Assembly: GCF_030246885.1 (NCBI RefSeq)
Contig: NZ_CP126739.1
Coordinates: forward strand, 1,302,001-1,366,000
Source: Microbacterium sp. zg-B185
GTDB taxonomy: Bacteria > Actinomycetota > Actinomycetes > Actinomycetales > Microbacteriaceae
Length of the DNA: 64,000 nt
Direction: 5' to 3'
Position 1 is the first letter of the stretch. The number at the start of each line of letters is the position of its first letter. The translations under genes were made by a program, and so were the position numbers. Below are positions 25,099 through 33,546 of this stretch, one piece after another. A model generated the notes under the pieces. It saw only the letters and a list, made by a program, of their open reading frames with translations, did no database searches and had not been told where the DNA came from.

Positions 25099-25332
25099 GT
25101 GACGAAGAAGCGCCGCTACGAGGCCCATTTTGACGATCTGAACGATCAGCGGATCTCCCAGGCGACTGCGGGTCGGACGCCGTGTCCACGCTGCCACAGG
25201 TGGCTTACGGATCATCCCCAATTGAATGGGTCCGCGATCGGAAGTCGGAGGTGTGGGCGTGAATCAGTTGGCGTGCCGCGCCCGCTGCGAGGATCCCGGC
25301 TGTCGCGGCTGGACGGAACGACCGGGTGGTGA
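25099..25332 (+). CDS. Small hypothetical protein with CxxC
   Basis: 77 codons from GTG. The first 40 residues look coding (KKRRYEAHFDDLNDQRISQATAGRTPCPRCHRWLTDHP) with a CPRC zinc-knuckle-like motif. The C-terminal third is Arg/Gly/Ser rich and overlaps the next small gene in another frame, so the natural protein may be shorter or the gene frameshifted. The Shine-Dalgarno is weak. No function assigned. Confidence 0.4.
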   Translation: MTKKRRYEAHFDDLNDQRISQATAGRTPCPRCHRWLTDHPQLNGSAIGSRRCGRESVGVPRPLRGSRLSRLDGTTGW

Positions 25333-25396
25333 TTTCGATTGGGAGGCACCAGACGGGCAACATGGAGTTTGGCCACGCGGCCACGTACCGACGTGA
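25259..25396 (+). CDS. Small Cys-containing protein, 45 residues
   Basis: GTG start with a strong GGAGG 7 nt upstream (25247-25251). The product begins VNQLACRARCEDPGCRGW and is acidic and aromatic toward the end (DFDWEAPDGQHGVWPRG). Cys at 6, 10 and 15 could bind metal. It overlaps the end of the preceding small frame. A further 23-codon ATG frame (25362-25433) overlaps its end. Nothing similar is known to me; the ribosome site is the main support. Confidence 0.5.
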   Translation: MNQLACRARCEDPGCRGWTERPGGDFDWEAPDGQHGVWPRGHVPT

Positions 25397-25432
25397 CGCC
25401 GCCTACGCCGAGGCGCTGTCTCTTCTGATGTA

Positions 25433-25472
25433 GTGCCCGCCCGCCGCGGAGGGATTCGCGGGCGGGTGGCAC
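25433..25472 (+). terminator. Hairpin at the right edge of the accessory strip
   Basis: GTGCCCGCCCGC pairs with GCGGGCGGGTGGCAC across a short loop. No T-tract follows. Between here and 25733 I find no gene, only an 8-bp inverted pair GTTGTGCT (25502) and AGCACAAC (25568). Confidence 0.5.
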
Positions 25473-25733
25473 TCGATACGGGGGGGGACAGGCCCTCGCA
25501 TGTTGTGCTCCGTGTGGACAGCTCCGCTCAGTTCGAAGCGAACCGCGCACGCCTGACCGCGGACTGAAGCACAACCCACGGCGGCGCCGCACCTTGGGCC
25601 GGGGTGCGCAGCCAGATCGACCGTCGCGCGTGGGCAACCTCCTGCCCTAACAAGCCCGAGAATCTCGACGAGGACTCCTGGGAAGAGACCGCCCGCGCAG
25701 AGATCGCCACGATCCGTCCGGCCCTGGTGCGTG

Positions 25734-26536
25734 TCAGGGCACGATCGAATCGACGTAGCCGCCGTCGACGCGTACGGCCGCACCGGTCGTGGCAGGCGAG
25801 CGGGGAGGACAGGTATGCCACCATGTTCGCGATCTCCACGGGCTCGATCAGCCGGCCGAGCAACGACTGCGGTCGGGCCTTCCGCATGAACTCGCGCTGA
25901 GCCTCTTCCCAGGGGAGGTCCCGGTCCACCAGCTGGTAGACGAAGTCTTCGACCCCCGGCGTGCGCGTGGGACCGACGATCACCGAGTTGACCGTGACGC
26001 CGCTGCCGGCAGCCGCCTTGGCGGACCCTCGCGACAAGGCCAGCATCGCCGTCTTCGTCGCGCCGTAGTGGATCATCTCCTCGGGGATGACGATCGCCGA
26101 GTCGCTAGCGATGTTCAGCACCCGGCCCCACCCGCGGCTCATCATCGCGGGGAGGAGTTCCCGCGTCAGCCGCGCGGCGCTGACGACGTTCACGTCGAAG
26201 TAGCGAAGCCACTCCTCGTCCGTGATCTCCAGTGTAGGAGTGGAGCCGAAGATGCCGAGGTTGTTCACCAGGATGTCGATCCGCCCCGCCTGCGCCACGA
26301 GGTGCTGCGCGCCCTCCGCGGTCGTGACATCAGCGGCGATCCCGGTGACGTCGTCGTCGTGCGCGCGGAGTTCGCCGGCAACACGCTCCACCGTCTCGGC
26401 GCTCCGGCCGTTGATGATGACGGATGCCGGCCTGGAGCAGTCGCGTGGCGATCGCATGGCCGATGCCCTGGGTCGAGCCGGTCACGAGTGCCGTCTTTCC
26501 GGCGAGATTGATCGGGATGGTGCATTTGAGCCTCAT
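25734..26536 (-). pseudogene. Frameshifted short-chain dehydrogenase/reductase (SDR)
   Basis: A full-length SDR broken twice. The N-terminus (MRLKCTIPINLAGKTALVTG, then STQGIGHAI cofactor motif) is in one frame. After LLQAG near 26425 the frame shifts to ASVIINGRSAETVERV, continuing through VNNLGIFG and the catalytic YGATK. After AYLSSPLA near 25800 it shifts again to ATTGAAVRVDGGYVDSIVP and the stop. The active-site Tyr-Lys is intact, so loss is recent or the breaks are sequence errors. ATG overlaps the stop of the MFS gene upstream by 4 bases: third gene of the cupin operon. Confidence 0.8.
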
Positions 26537-27812
26537 GGTCGTCTTTCGAGCGGGGGACGGGTCGGGGATGACGGTGTCGGCGGGGCGTCGTCGCGAGGCC
26601 GGATGCGCCCGATGAGCGCCCCGACCCCCGCTGCGGTCAGGCAGGCCGCTGCCGCGAGGAACAGCGACGCGCGCCCACCAAACGCCTGGCCGACTCCGCC
26701 GACGATCACGGCACCGATGGGAGTCGTGCCGATGAACGCCGTGGTCCACAGTGCGGTGACGCGCCCTCGCATTCCCGCCGGCGCGAACAGCTGCACGGTG
26801 GAATTGCCGGTCGTGAGAAACCCGATGCTGCACGCTCCGACGAACACGATCGTGACGTTGGCGACGAGCGAGTTGAGGGCTGCGGCGGTGAGGCCGAGCG
26901 TCACGCCATAGGCGCCGCTGATCATCGCCATGCGGGTGAGGCCTGTCTGCGGCCAGAAGAGGAGGAAGACCCCTGCGGCGATGGACCCGGCGCCGAATCC
27001 TGCCGTCAGCCAGGCGTACTCGTCCGCGCCGCCGGCGAGTGAGTGCTCGCCGAAGACGGGCAGGCTCACTTCGTACTCGTAGGCGAGTGTGCCGACGATT
27101 GTCATCATGACGAGCGGCCCGAGGAGCTGGGGATTCGTCCGCGCGACCCGCAGTGCCGCACGCACCTGCCCGGGCGGCGGGGGATCCTGCCCTCCGAGTG
27201 GATCTGCGCGGTGCGCATCGACAGCAGCAGCGCGATCACGAGGGTGAAGCTCGCCGCGTTCGCGATGAAGCACCACCCGAGGCCGACGGTGCCGATGAGT
27301 GCGGCGGCGACGAGGGGGCCGACTCCGCGTCCGACGTTCGCCAGGATGCTGTTGAGCGTGACGGCGCTGTGCAGCACCTCCCTCCCGACGAGCTCGGGGA
27401 TGAGGGCCATCCGTGCCGGATTGTCGACGGCTGTCAGCACCCCGAACACCACCGCGACGAGGAGGGCGAGCATGAGGGAGTGGTGGCCGGTGAGGATGAC
27501 GATCCCGAAGCCGAGGGCCAGCAAGGCCAGCGCCGTCTGGGTGACCAGCAGCGTGCGCCGACGATCGTGGCGATCGACGAGCACGCCCGCGTACGGGGCC
27601 AGCAGCAGCACGGGGAGGTAGCGGACGGCGGCGACGAGCCCGAGGTCGAAGGCCGACCCGGTCATGGTCAGCACGAGCACGCCCTGCGCCACGGTCTCAG
27701 TCCATGAGCCGATAAGACTGATTCCCTGACCGGCGATGAACCGCCGGTAGTTCGGCACCGCGAGGGCTGAGAACCGGGCAGACGGCGGGGCGGCCTGCCC
27801 GGCCGCGGTCAT
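26533..27812 (-). pseudogene. Frameshifted MFS exporter (EntS/MFS_3-like)
   Basis: The first half (MTAAGQAAPPSARFSALAVPNYRRFIAGQ, GSWTETVAQGVLVL, motif A-like GVLVDRHDRRRTLL) reads to about 27200 in one frame. The second half (TNPQLLGPLVMMTIVGTLAYEYEVSLPVF to GRIRPRDDA) is in another. The join is near QIHSEG/GGQDPPPPGQ around 27185-27205. Together about 425 codons and 12 helices, the normal family length. Its ATG overlaps the cupin stop by 4 bases. Confidence 0.8.
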
Positions 27813-29026
27813 GACGGGGTGCGGAGGGGAACGATGCCCTGCGTGGTGCGGGGGAACGTAGCAAGCGTCTCCGCGGGGATGTTGAGGTGCGCTGACACCA
27901 ACTGGGGCGGAAGGTGCGCCAGCCAGTTCGCCAGCGACACCTCCTCGTATCGGTTGCTGCGGAAAGTCTCGAGGAAGATCAGCTGCTCGTCGCCGGTGTT
28001 CTCGATGTAGTGCCCGTAGTTGCGCTTGACCACACCGACATCGCCCGCGGTGAAATCCATCGTGTTTGCATGCGGGCCGGTGTTGAAGACCGTCATCCGC
28101 GCCGACCCCTTGAGGTAGTACTGCCACTCATCGGCGTTGGGGTGCCAATGCAGCTCTCGCATGCTTCCCGGCTCCACCGTCACCAGGGCCGCGGCGACGG
28201 TGGTGCTGGCGGGGAAGTTGGTCGAGTCGGCGATGCGGATGCTGCCTCCGCTGTTCTCGTGGATCGGCGCGGACTGCGCGAGCCGGAAGATCACCGGCTG
28301 GTCGTCACCCCACTGGACGCCCGCGGCGAGCTGATCCTTCTCCAGTTCACCCGGCACCTCACCGGGAAAGATCCATAGGTTGTGGAGCGGGATGTCGCGG
28401 AAAACCTCTTGGGCGACGCCGAAGTTCTTCGCCAGCACATCGGGCGGGGTGTGCGAGAACCAGTCGGTGAGGAGCAGCGTGTTCGACTCCGACTGCGCGC
28501 CGTCGTCGAAGGCGAGCACGAACTCGGCTCCCTCCGGACCCAGCCCCTGCAGGGAGTGCGGCAGGCCCGGCGGGAAGAACCACAGGTCTCCCGCGTACAC
28601 GTCTTCGACGCTCGGCAATCCGGTGCGACTGAGCGTGGTGATGCGGCATCCGCCCCGCGTCATCAGTGCCCACTCCGCCGTCTGATGCCAGTGCAGCTCG
28701 CGGATCGCGCCCGCGTCGAGGTACATGTTGACGCCGGCGATCTCGTCGGAGATGGCGAAGTCCGGCTGAGTCACCTCCCGCGCCCATCCGCCCGCCTGCA
28801 CCCGCCGCGGCGAGATGTTGAAGGACGACCAGAAGAACGCCTGAGTGGAGACGTCGGTGGGCGGTGCGTGCAATTGGCTCGGGAACAGATTCGCCAATGC
28901 CGGGTTCTGCGGGCCGGTCATCGCGAGGGCGGTTGGGTCGCCGCTCGTATTGATCTCGCCCTCCGGGGGCAGGTCAGGATTGCCTAGTACGGGTGATTCG
29001 TGGTGCGGAGCGGGCTTCGGGTCCAT
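27809..29026 (-). CDS. Bicupin of the oxalate decarboxylase family
   Basis: 405-residue two-domain cupin. Domain 1 has RELHWHQTAEWA and PPGLPHSLQG; domain 2 has RELHWHPNADEWQYYLKGSARM and NYGHYIEN, so both Mn sites keep the His-His-Glu-His set. The lid loop reads SESNTLLLTDWF; Bacillus OxdC has SENST, and the Glu needed for decarboxylation is kept. Expected reaction: oxalate to formate and CO2. No signal peptide, so cytoplasmic. First and only intact gene of a three-gene operon with an MFS exporter and an SDR. Confidence 0.85.
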   Translation of the reverse strand: MDPKPAPHHESPVLGNPDLPPEGEINTSGDPTALAMTGPQNPALANLFPSQLHAPPTDVSTQAFFWSSFNISPRRVQAGGWAREVTQPDFAISDEIAGVNMYLDAGAIRELHWHQTAEWALMTRGGCRITTLSRTGLPSVEDVYAGDLWFFPPGLPHSLQGLGPEGAEFVLAFDDGAQSESNTLLLTDWFSHTPPDVLAKNFGVAQEVFRDIPLHNLWIFPGEVPGELEKDQLAAGVQWGDDQPVIFRLAQSAPIHENSGGSIRIADSTNFPASTTVAAALVTVEPGSMRELHWHPNADEWQYYLKGSARMTVFNTGPHANTMDFTAGDVGVVKRNYGHYIENTGDEQLIFLETFRSNRYEEVSLANWLAHLPPQLVSAHLNIPAETLATFPRTTQGIVPLRTPS

Positions 29027-29204
29027 GGCCGCCTCCTCGGGCTTCCGGCCTCATCGGGCATTTACGCGCACCGTATCGGAGCGTATAACTGGGGGTCAAT
29101 ACCCGGAACGACGCAGGGAGACCCCCTGACGGACGCAGATCAGCATGCCCGGAAATCTCGGCTGACCTGGGCGGGATTTCGAACAACGCTCGTGCCGCGA
29201 TCCA

Positions 29205-29858
29205 TCAGGACGATGAGGGTGGGGGAGGCCATGCGGCCCACCCGTCGGGGAGGTTCCGGAGGATGGGCTCAGCCGCTTTGACGCGCGCCGCAGGGATGTC
29301 TTGCGCGAGAGACCGGCCACCACGTCCACCCCCGTCGGGGTAGCTGAAGCTGTGCTCTACCCAAGGCCGGATGCCGTGGGTGATGCTCTCGCGATAGTGC
29401 CCGGTGACGACGGCGAGCACTTGTCGTTCGAGGTCGTCGGCTTCCCCTTCCCAGTTCGAGTCGCAGGCGTCGCAACCGCAGACCGGGTATTGGAAGTCGT
29501 TGAGCAGTCCGGCGTGCATGGAAATCCCCGGGTACGCGGTGAAGACCAATGTCAGGGACGCGGACGCCGGGTCCTTCGGTCGGATCCGCACGGCGCGCAC
29601 CACGTCGTGATACGCGGGGCGAAGCAGATCCGCCGCCGTCTCCGCGCCGTCGTCGACCTCGACGTCGTAGGTTTCACGGAGGTGCGCGATGAGGGCATCC
29701 GCGACGGCGTGGAGGGGCGCGAACCTCTCCGGGTGCGTTTCCACCGAGTAGGTGTCCTCCGGGGGCGAACCGGCCCACCGGTTCCCGTAGTCGATGACCT
29801 CACCGTCGGCGTCGCGGAACACCGGCGCATCGATCGAGGGGCGCACGTAGGAACTCAC
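29205..29858 (-). CDS. Hypothetical protein, probably DUF6226
   Basis: 217 residues, soluble, acidic. Conserved-looking blocks: RPSIDAPVFRDADGEVIDYGNRW, PPEDTYSVETHPERFAPLHAVADALIAHL, and a Cys-rich CGCDACDSNWEGEADDLERQVLAVV followed by a YPDGG..G.S end. I recall this pattern from an actinobacterial family of unknown function (DUF6226), unverified. The CxCxxC could bind metal. Stands alone after a 178-bp gap without recognisable content. Confidence 0.65.
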   Translation of the reverse strand: MSSYVRPSIDAPVFRDADGEVIDYGNRWAGSPPEDTYSVETHPERFAPLHAVADALIAHLRETYDVEVDDGAETAADLLRPAYHDVVRAVRIRPKDPASASLTLVFTAYPGISMHAGLLNDFQYPVCGCDACDSNWEGEADDLERQVLAVVTGHYRESITHGIRPWVEHSFSYPDGGGRGGRSLAQDIPAARVKAAEPILRNLPDGWAAWPPPPSSS

Positions 29859-29984
29859 CCCGTCATCCTGTCGTACCTCGGGGCACCGGGGTGCGGTCGG
29901 CGAGAGCCGTGACGCCGCCCGTCCCGCCGAGTGCGACGGAACAGATCGGCGGATACGTCGAGCTGTCGTCGAGTCGGCCGACCG

Positions 29985-30158
29985 CTACTCCTCCAGAGCT
30001 GCGTCCAACAGCCGCACCGCTTTCGGCCCGACTCCGTGGAGTGTCGCGAGGTAGCCGATGCCGACCTTCTCTACGTCATCCAGATTCTCGACCCCGGCCT
30101 CGGCGAGCGCTCTCGCGGCTGGTGCGCCGATGTTCGGGAGAGGGCGTGGAGTGTCCAT
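29985..30158 (-). CDS. Small helix-hairpin-helix protein
   Basis: 57 residues, essentially one HhH unit: LPNIGAPAARALAEAGVENLDDVEKVGIGYLATLHGVGPKAVRLLDAAL. Similar stand-alone HhH proteins resemble the C-terminal TfoX domain and are annotated as DNA-binding. ATG start chosen because the homologous part begins there. Confidence 0.7.
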   Translation of the reverse strand: MDTPRPLPNIGAPAARALAEAGVENLDDVEKVGIGYLATLHGVGPKAVRLLDAALEE

Positions 30159-30327
30159 GTCTCGCAGACTACGCACTGAACCGCGTGCCTCAACACGTAG
30201 ACCCGCGCCAGATCGGCGGCCAGGGGTCCACCGCGCGCCCTCCCCGAGGCTCATGCTCCGGACAGGTTGACTCGGTGCCCACCACATGGTCTGTGCTGGG
30301 CATTACCACGCACATCAGGAGGTCACA

Positions 30328-30555
30328 GTGATCGTTCGCACCATCGGGACAGTTCTCCTCGGCGCAGGGTTCGCGATGCTTGCCGCGGCCGCGCTGATTC
30401 ACGACCCGACGGCCTTGGATGCCAACATCGGGGCGGGTGCGCTCACCCTGGCGGGGATGCCGATCGGCGCGCTCGGGCTGGCAATGACGGTCACGGCCGC
30501 CGCGTACAGGGTGTGGCACCGACGTGACCGACCACGCACGGGAAGCGCACCGTGA
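30328..30555 (+). CDS. Small two-helix membrane protein
   Basis: 75 residues from GTG, with a strong aggaggt 6 nt upstream. Two hydrophobic helices (TIGTVLLGAGFAMLAAAALI and LTLAGMPIGALGLAMTVTAAAY) and a basic C-terminal tail. No family recognised. Confidence 0.6.
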   Translation: MIVRTIGTVLLGAGFAMLAAAALIHDPTALDANIGAGALTLAGMPIGALGLAMTVTAAAYRVWHRRDRPRTGSAP

Positions 30556-30566
30556 TCGGCTGCCCG

Positions 30567-30818
30567 TCAGCACATGAACGGTGCCGTATCCACAGGCGCG
30601 CGCGGCGTCGCTTCGCCGACCGCGGAGAAGCGGTCGGTGAAGGCGAGGCGGTCGTCTGCGCAGAGGACGCTCCAACTCGAGGACACGCCCATCCCCGTGG
30701 CGGCGAACGCGTCGGCACGGGAGGCGGGGACGGCCTTGTCGCGGCACACCCCGCCGGGCTCGACGAGGGATCCGATCAGAAGCCGCTCGGCGGCGTGGTC
30801 GGGCTGATGGTGGGGCAT
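30567..30818 (-). CDS. Doubtful small ORF
   Basis: 83 codons from ATG (MPHHQPDHAAERLLIG), ending near FMC. It contains GVSSSWSVLCADDRLAFTDRFSAVGEA, which has a natural-looking composition, but there is no convincing ribosome site or known relative. It may be non-coding; the gap 30556-30852 holds nothing else except the HNH gene promoter. Confidence 0.25.
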   Translation of the reverse strand: MPHHQPDHAAERLLIGSLVEPGGVCRDKAVPASRADAFAATGMGVSSSWSVLCADDRLAFTDRFSAVGEATPRAPVDTAPFMC

Positions 30819-30840
30819 CCTCAATGTCGGAGGTACGTTC

Positions 30841-30846
30841 TAATCT
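30841..30846 (+). promoter_or_regulatory. -10 hexamer TAATCT for the HNH gene, leaderless-type
   Basis: TAATCT ends 7 nt before the ATG at 30853; the spacer ggttgc has no Shine-Dalgarno. Confidence 0.55.
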
Positions 30847-30852
30847 GGTTGC

Positions 30853-32145
30853 ATGTTCGAAGACCCGCTGGACACACACGTGGGGCACCCCAGCCCGCTC
30901 GATGTGGTGGTCGATCTCGAGGCCACGATGGCGATGTGGGCGGCGGAGCGACTGGGGCAGATCGATCTGCTGCGGCGGGCGTATCTCGCGGATGCCGAAG
31001 CGGCCGGTCAGCGCTTCACCGACGTTGTGCTGCGCGGACTACGGCTCGAGCTGGCCTCGGCGAGTCGGATCACCGAGCACGCGGCGGGCAACCTGATCGC
31101 GCTCGCGGAGGCGATGGTGCATCGCTACCCGAAAGCCCTGCACGCCCTCGAACGCGCTCGTATCACTGAGCGGCACGCCGAGATCCTGGTGGGCGGTCTC
31201 GACGAACTGGACCCCCAGCTTCGCGCCGGAGTGTTCGATCGTGCGCTGGCGTTTGCCGAACAGCAGCCTGTTGGCGAATTCCGCCGATCCCTGCGCAACC
31301 TGGTCGACTCCGCACGTGTCGTGACTCTCGCCGAGCGCCACGAAGCGGCGCTGTCCCAGCGGAGGGTCTATGTCGAGCCGGTCGAGGACGGCATGGCGTG
31401 GACGCATCTGCTCGGCCCTCAGGTCGAAGCTCACGCGGCGTACGGTCGCGCGACCGCGATCGCGAAGACGATCCTCGCCCAGGACGGCGAGACACGCACC
31501 CTCGATCAGATACGTGCAGACGTGATGGCAGACCTCCTGATCGAGGGCACCGTGGCCGCGCATCCCAGCGAGGCGCGCGGCATCCGTGCCACCGTCGTCG
31601 TGACGGTACCTGCGCTCGCGCTGCTCGAGGATTCGGACGAGGCGGTCGTGGCCTCCGGTGCAGACCCGGCGACCGTCGAAGGCATCGGGCCCATCCCGAT
31701 CGCGCGAGCTCGGGAGCTGTGCGGGGGAGATGCGACCTGGATGCGCGTGCTCACGCACCCCGAGACGGGCATGATCCTCTCGGTCGGTCGCACCCAGTAT
31801 TCGCCGCCGGCAGCGCTGAAACGACTGGTGAAATGGCGGGCCGACCGGTGCATGGGTCCGGGATGCGGGATGCCGGCATCCCGGTGCGAGGTAGACCACA
31901 CGATCGCGTGGGAGCACGGAGGCGCCACTTCGTTGGAGAACCTGGCCCCACTGTGCAAGGGCCATCACAAAGTGAAACACCACGGCGGCTGGCATCTCAG
32001 ACAGCTGCCCGACAGCGGCGGTGCCGTCGAATGGATGTCACCTTCAGGTCGGAGATACGTCGTCGCACCGGAGCGTCGGGTGCCCGTGTTCACCGTTTCG
32101 GGTGGGAGCCCCCAGGTGCACGGCACCGATCGTCCGCCGTTCTAA
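30853..32145 (+). CDS. DUF222 / HNH endonuclease domain protein
   Basis: 430 residues. An alpha-helical DUF222 (13E12 repeat-like) region covers about 20-300. A C-terminal HNH nuclease motif follows: WRADRCMGPGCGMPASRCEVDHTIAWEHGGATSLENLAPLCKGHHKVKH, with the two Cys, DH, N and HxxxH residues in place. This family is present in many copies in Actinobacteria and is often linked to mobile DNA; its role is not established. A (GCACCG)n array lies just after it. Confidence 0.85.
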   Translation: MFEDPLDTHVGHPSPLDVVVDLEATMAMWAAERLGQIDLLRRAYLADAEAAGQRFTDVVLRGLRLELASASRITEHAAGNLIALAEAMVHRYPKALHALERARITERHAEILVGGLDELDPQLRAGVFDRALAFAEQQPVGEFRRSLRNLVDSARVVTLAERHEAALSQRRVYVEPVEDGMAWTHLLGPQVEAHAAYGRATAIAKTILAQDGETRTLDQIRADVMADLLIEGTVAAHPSEARGIRATVVVTVPALALLEDSDEAVVASGADPATVEGIGPIPIARARELCGGDATWMRVLTHPETGMILSVGRTQYSPPAALKRLVKWRADRCMGPGCGMPASRCEVDHTIAWEHGGATSLENLAPLCKGHHKVKHHGGWHLRQLPDSGGAVEWMSPSGRRYVVAPERRVPVFTVSGGSPQVHGTDRPPF

Positions 32146-32178
32146 CGCGCGGTCCGGCGGCCACCGCAGCTCGCTGCA

Positions 32179-32244
32179 GCACCGGCACCGGCACCGGCAC
32201 CGGCACCGGCACCGGCACCCGCACCGGCACCGGCACCAGCACCG
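32179..32244 (+). repeat. Hexanucleotide microsatellite (GCACCG)x11
   Basis: Eleven tandem hexamers, nine exact and two with a changed last base (gcaccc at 32215, gcacca at 32233). Starts 33 nt after the HNH gene stop, in the 296-bp gap before the ABC importer. No gene uses it. Confidence 0.9.
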
Positions 32245-32331
32245 TGTCCTGAGCGTCCTCGCCGTTCGTTGCGCCGCCGTCACCACAGACGATCCTGCGC
32301 CATGTCCACGTGTCCCAAATGTGATCTAAAT

Positions 32332-32374
32332 GTATTCAGGCAACCTGCGATTCCCGAGGTATTCAGTTAGCCTG
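32332..32374 (+). promoter_or_regulatory. Paired 16-bp direct repeats upstream of the ABC importer
   Basis: GTATTCAGGCAACCTG (32332-32347) and GTATTCAGTTAGCCTG (32359-32374), 27 bp apart, matching at 13 of 16 positions. The spacing puts both on nearly the same DNA face (about 2.5 turns). Located about 70-110 nt before the substrate-binding gene, they look like a two-site regulator box. The second copy also contains GTTAGCCT, the core of a DtxR/IdeR iron box, though the flanks do not fit. Confidence 0.5.
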
Positions 32375-32441
32375 TAACTATCCGGACCGACTCCCGTAGG
32401 CCGGTATGCACTATCTCGCAGAAGAGATCAAGAGGACACCA

Positions 32442-33452
32442 ATGACGTTCCCACGCACACGCACACGCGTCGCAGCAGTCGCCGCGGCCATCACCGTGGT
32501 CGGCCTGCTGGCCGGCTGCTCCGGCTCCGCCGCGCCCGAGGCGGGCGACACCGAGCAGACCCTGGATCCGGCCAAGCCGGTCGCGATCACCGTGGGCACA
32601 CTGCCCGCCGGTGACTACGCGCCGCTGTACATCGCCGACGCTGAGGGCTACTTCGAAGAAGAAGGCCTCGACGTCACCATCGAGATCATCGCCGGCGGTG
32701 CTGTCGGCGTCACCCAGCTCGTCTCCGGTGACCTGCAGTTCAGCTCCGCAACCTGGACCAACGTGCTCAGCGCCGTGTCGCAGGGCCTCGAGATCCAGGT
32801 CGTCCGTGAGGGCACAGACTCCGACAAAGAGGGCATCAACGGCCTGATCGCCGCTGACGGCTCGGGCATCGAGTCGGTCGAGGACCTGCGCGGCAAGACG
32901 CTTTCGGTGAACACGCTGGCTTCCGCGACCGAGACCCAGATCCGCGACTGCCTCGCCACAGCGGGGCTCGAGGAGGGCGACTACGAGCTCGTCGAGGTGC
33001 CGTTCCCCGAGGTCGGCGCGGCCGTCACACAGGGTCGCATCGCCGCCGGTTTCGTCCCGGAGCCGTTCATCACCATCGGCAAGTCGCAGGGACTCAGCTC
33101 GATCCTCGCGACGTCGGTGTGCAACGAGACGCAGCGCAACAGCACGATCGTGACCTGGAACACCTCGCGTGCCTACGCCGAGGAGAACCCCGCCGTGGTC
33201 GCCGCATTCGTGCGTGCGATGGACAAGGCCACCAAGCTGGCCATCGACGACCCTCAGGTGCTCATCGACATCCTGCCGACGTTCACGACGCTCACGCCGG
33301 AGCTGGCCGCGGCCATCACGTCGCCGAGCTTCGTCGAGGACGGCACGCCCAACACCGATGGAGCCGAGAGCGCGATGAAGCTGATGCTCAAGTACGGCCT
33401 GCTCGAGGAGCCGCTTGAGGACCTCTCGCAGTACGCCTGGCAAGGCAAGTGA
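32442..33452 (+). CDS. ABC transporter substrate-binding lipoprotein, NMT1/SsuA family
   Basis: 336 residues. Signal peptide with lipobox LLAGC (Cys about 26). The mature part has the NMT1/SsuA fold: YAPLYIADAEGYFEEEGLDVTIEI, VTQLVSGDLQFSSATWTNVLSAVSQGL, SVEDLRGKTLSVNT, QGRIAAGFVPEPFITIG. Relatives bind sulfonates, nitrate, thiamine precursors, pyrimidines or aromatic acids; the ligand cannot be read from sequence. SD agagg before ATG 32442. First gene of the four-gene importer operon. Confidence 0.88.
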   Translation: MTFPRTRTRVAAVAAAITVVGLLAGCSGSAAPEAGDTEQTLDPAKPVAITVGTLPAGDYAPLYIADAEGYFEEEGLDVTIEIIAGGAVGVTQLVSGDLQFSSATWTNVLSAVSQGLEIQVVREGTDSDKEGINGLIAADGSGIESVEDLRGKTLSVNTLASATETQIRDCLATAGLEEGDYELVEVPFPEVGAAVTQGRIAAGFVPEPFITIGKSQGLSSILATSVCNETQRNSTIVTWNTSRAYAEENPAVVAAFVRAMDKATKLAIDDPQVLIDILPTFTTLTPELAAAITSPSFVEDGTPNTDGAESAMKLMLKYGLLEEPLEDLSQYAWQGK

Positions 33453-33457
33453 CGTAC

Positions 33458-33493
33458 CCGGACGGAGGCCCGTACCCTCGGGCCTCCGTCCGG
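33458..33493 (+). terminator. Perfect 14-bp hairpin after the binding-protein gene
   Basis: CCGGACGGAGGCCC and GGGCCTCCGTCCGG around an 8-nt loop, 5 nt after the stop. No T-tract, so a partial terminator or mRNA-stabilising stem that raises binding protein over permease is likely. Confidence 0.75.
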
Positions 33494-33546
33494 CCTCCTC
33501 CGGCCAGCCCGGATTCCACTCCCACGAACAATGGAGGCGGTGACCC

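Noticed and set aside
24901..25221. Minus-strand 106-codon frame
   Set aside because: It has shadow-like composition and lies opposite better plus-strand candidates, with no ribosome site.
21622..25733. Intact integrative element with att sites
   Set aside because: No integrase and no duplicate of the ssrA 3' end were found by eye, so only a relic is claimed.
32021..32329. His/Arg repeat ORF over the microsatellite
   Set aside because: The HRHRHR translation is only a reading of the GCACCG hexamers; no start context or homology.
32359..32380. DtxR/IdeR iron box
   Set aside because: The core GTTAGCCT matches but the right half (GTAACTATC) does not, and the operon is not an iron system. The paired direct repeat explains the sequence better.
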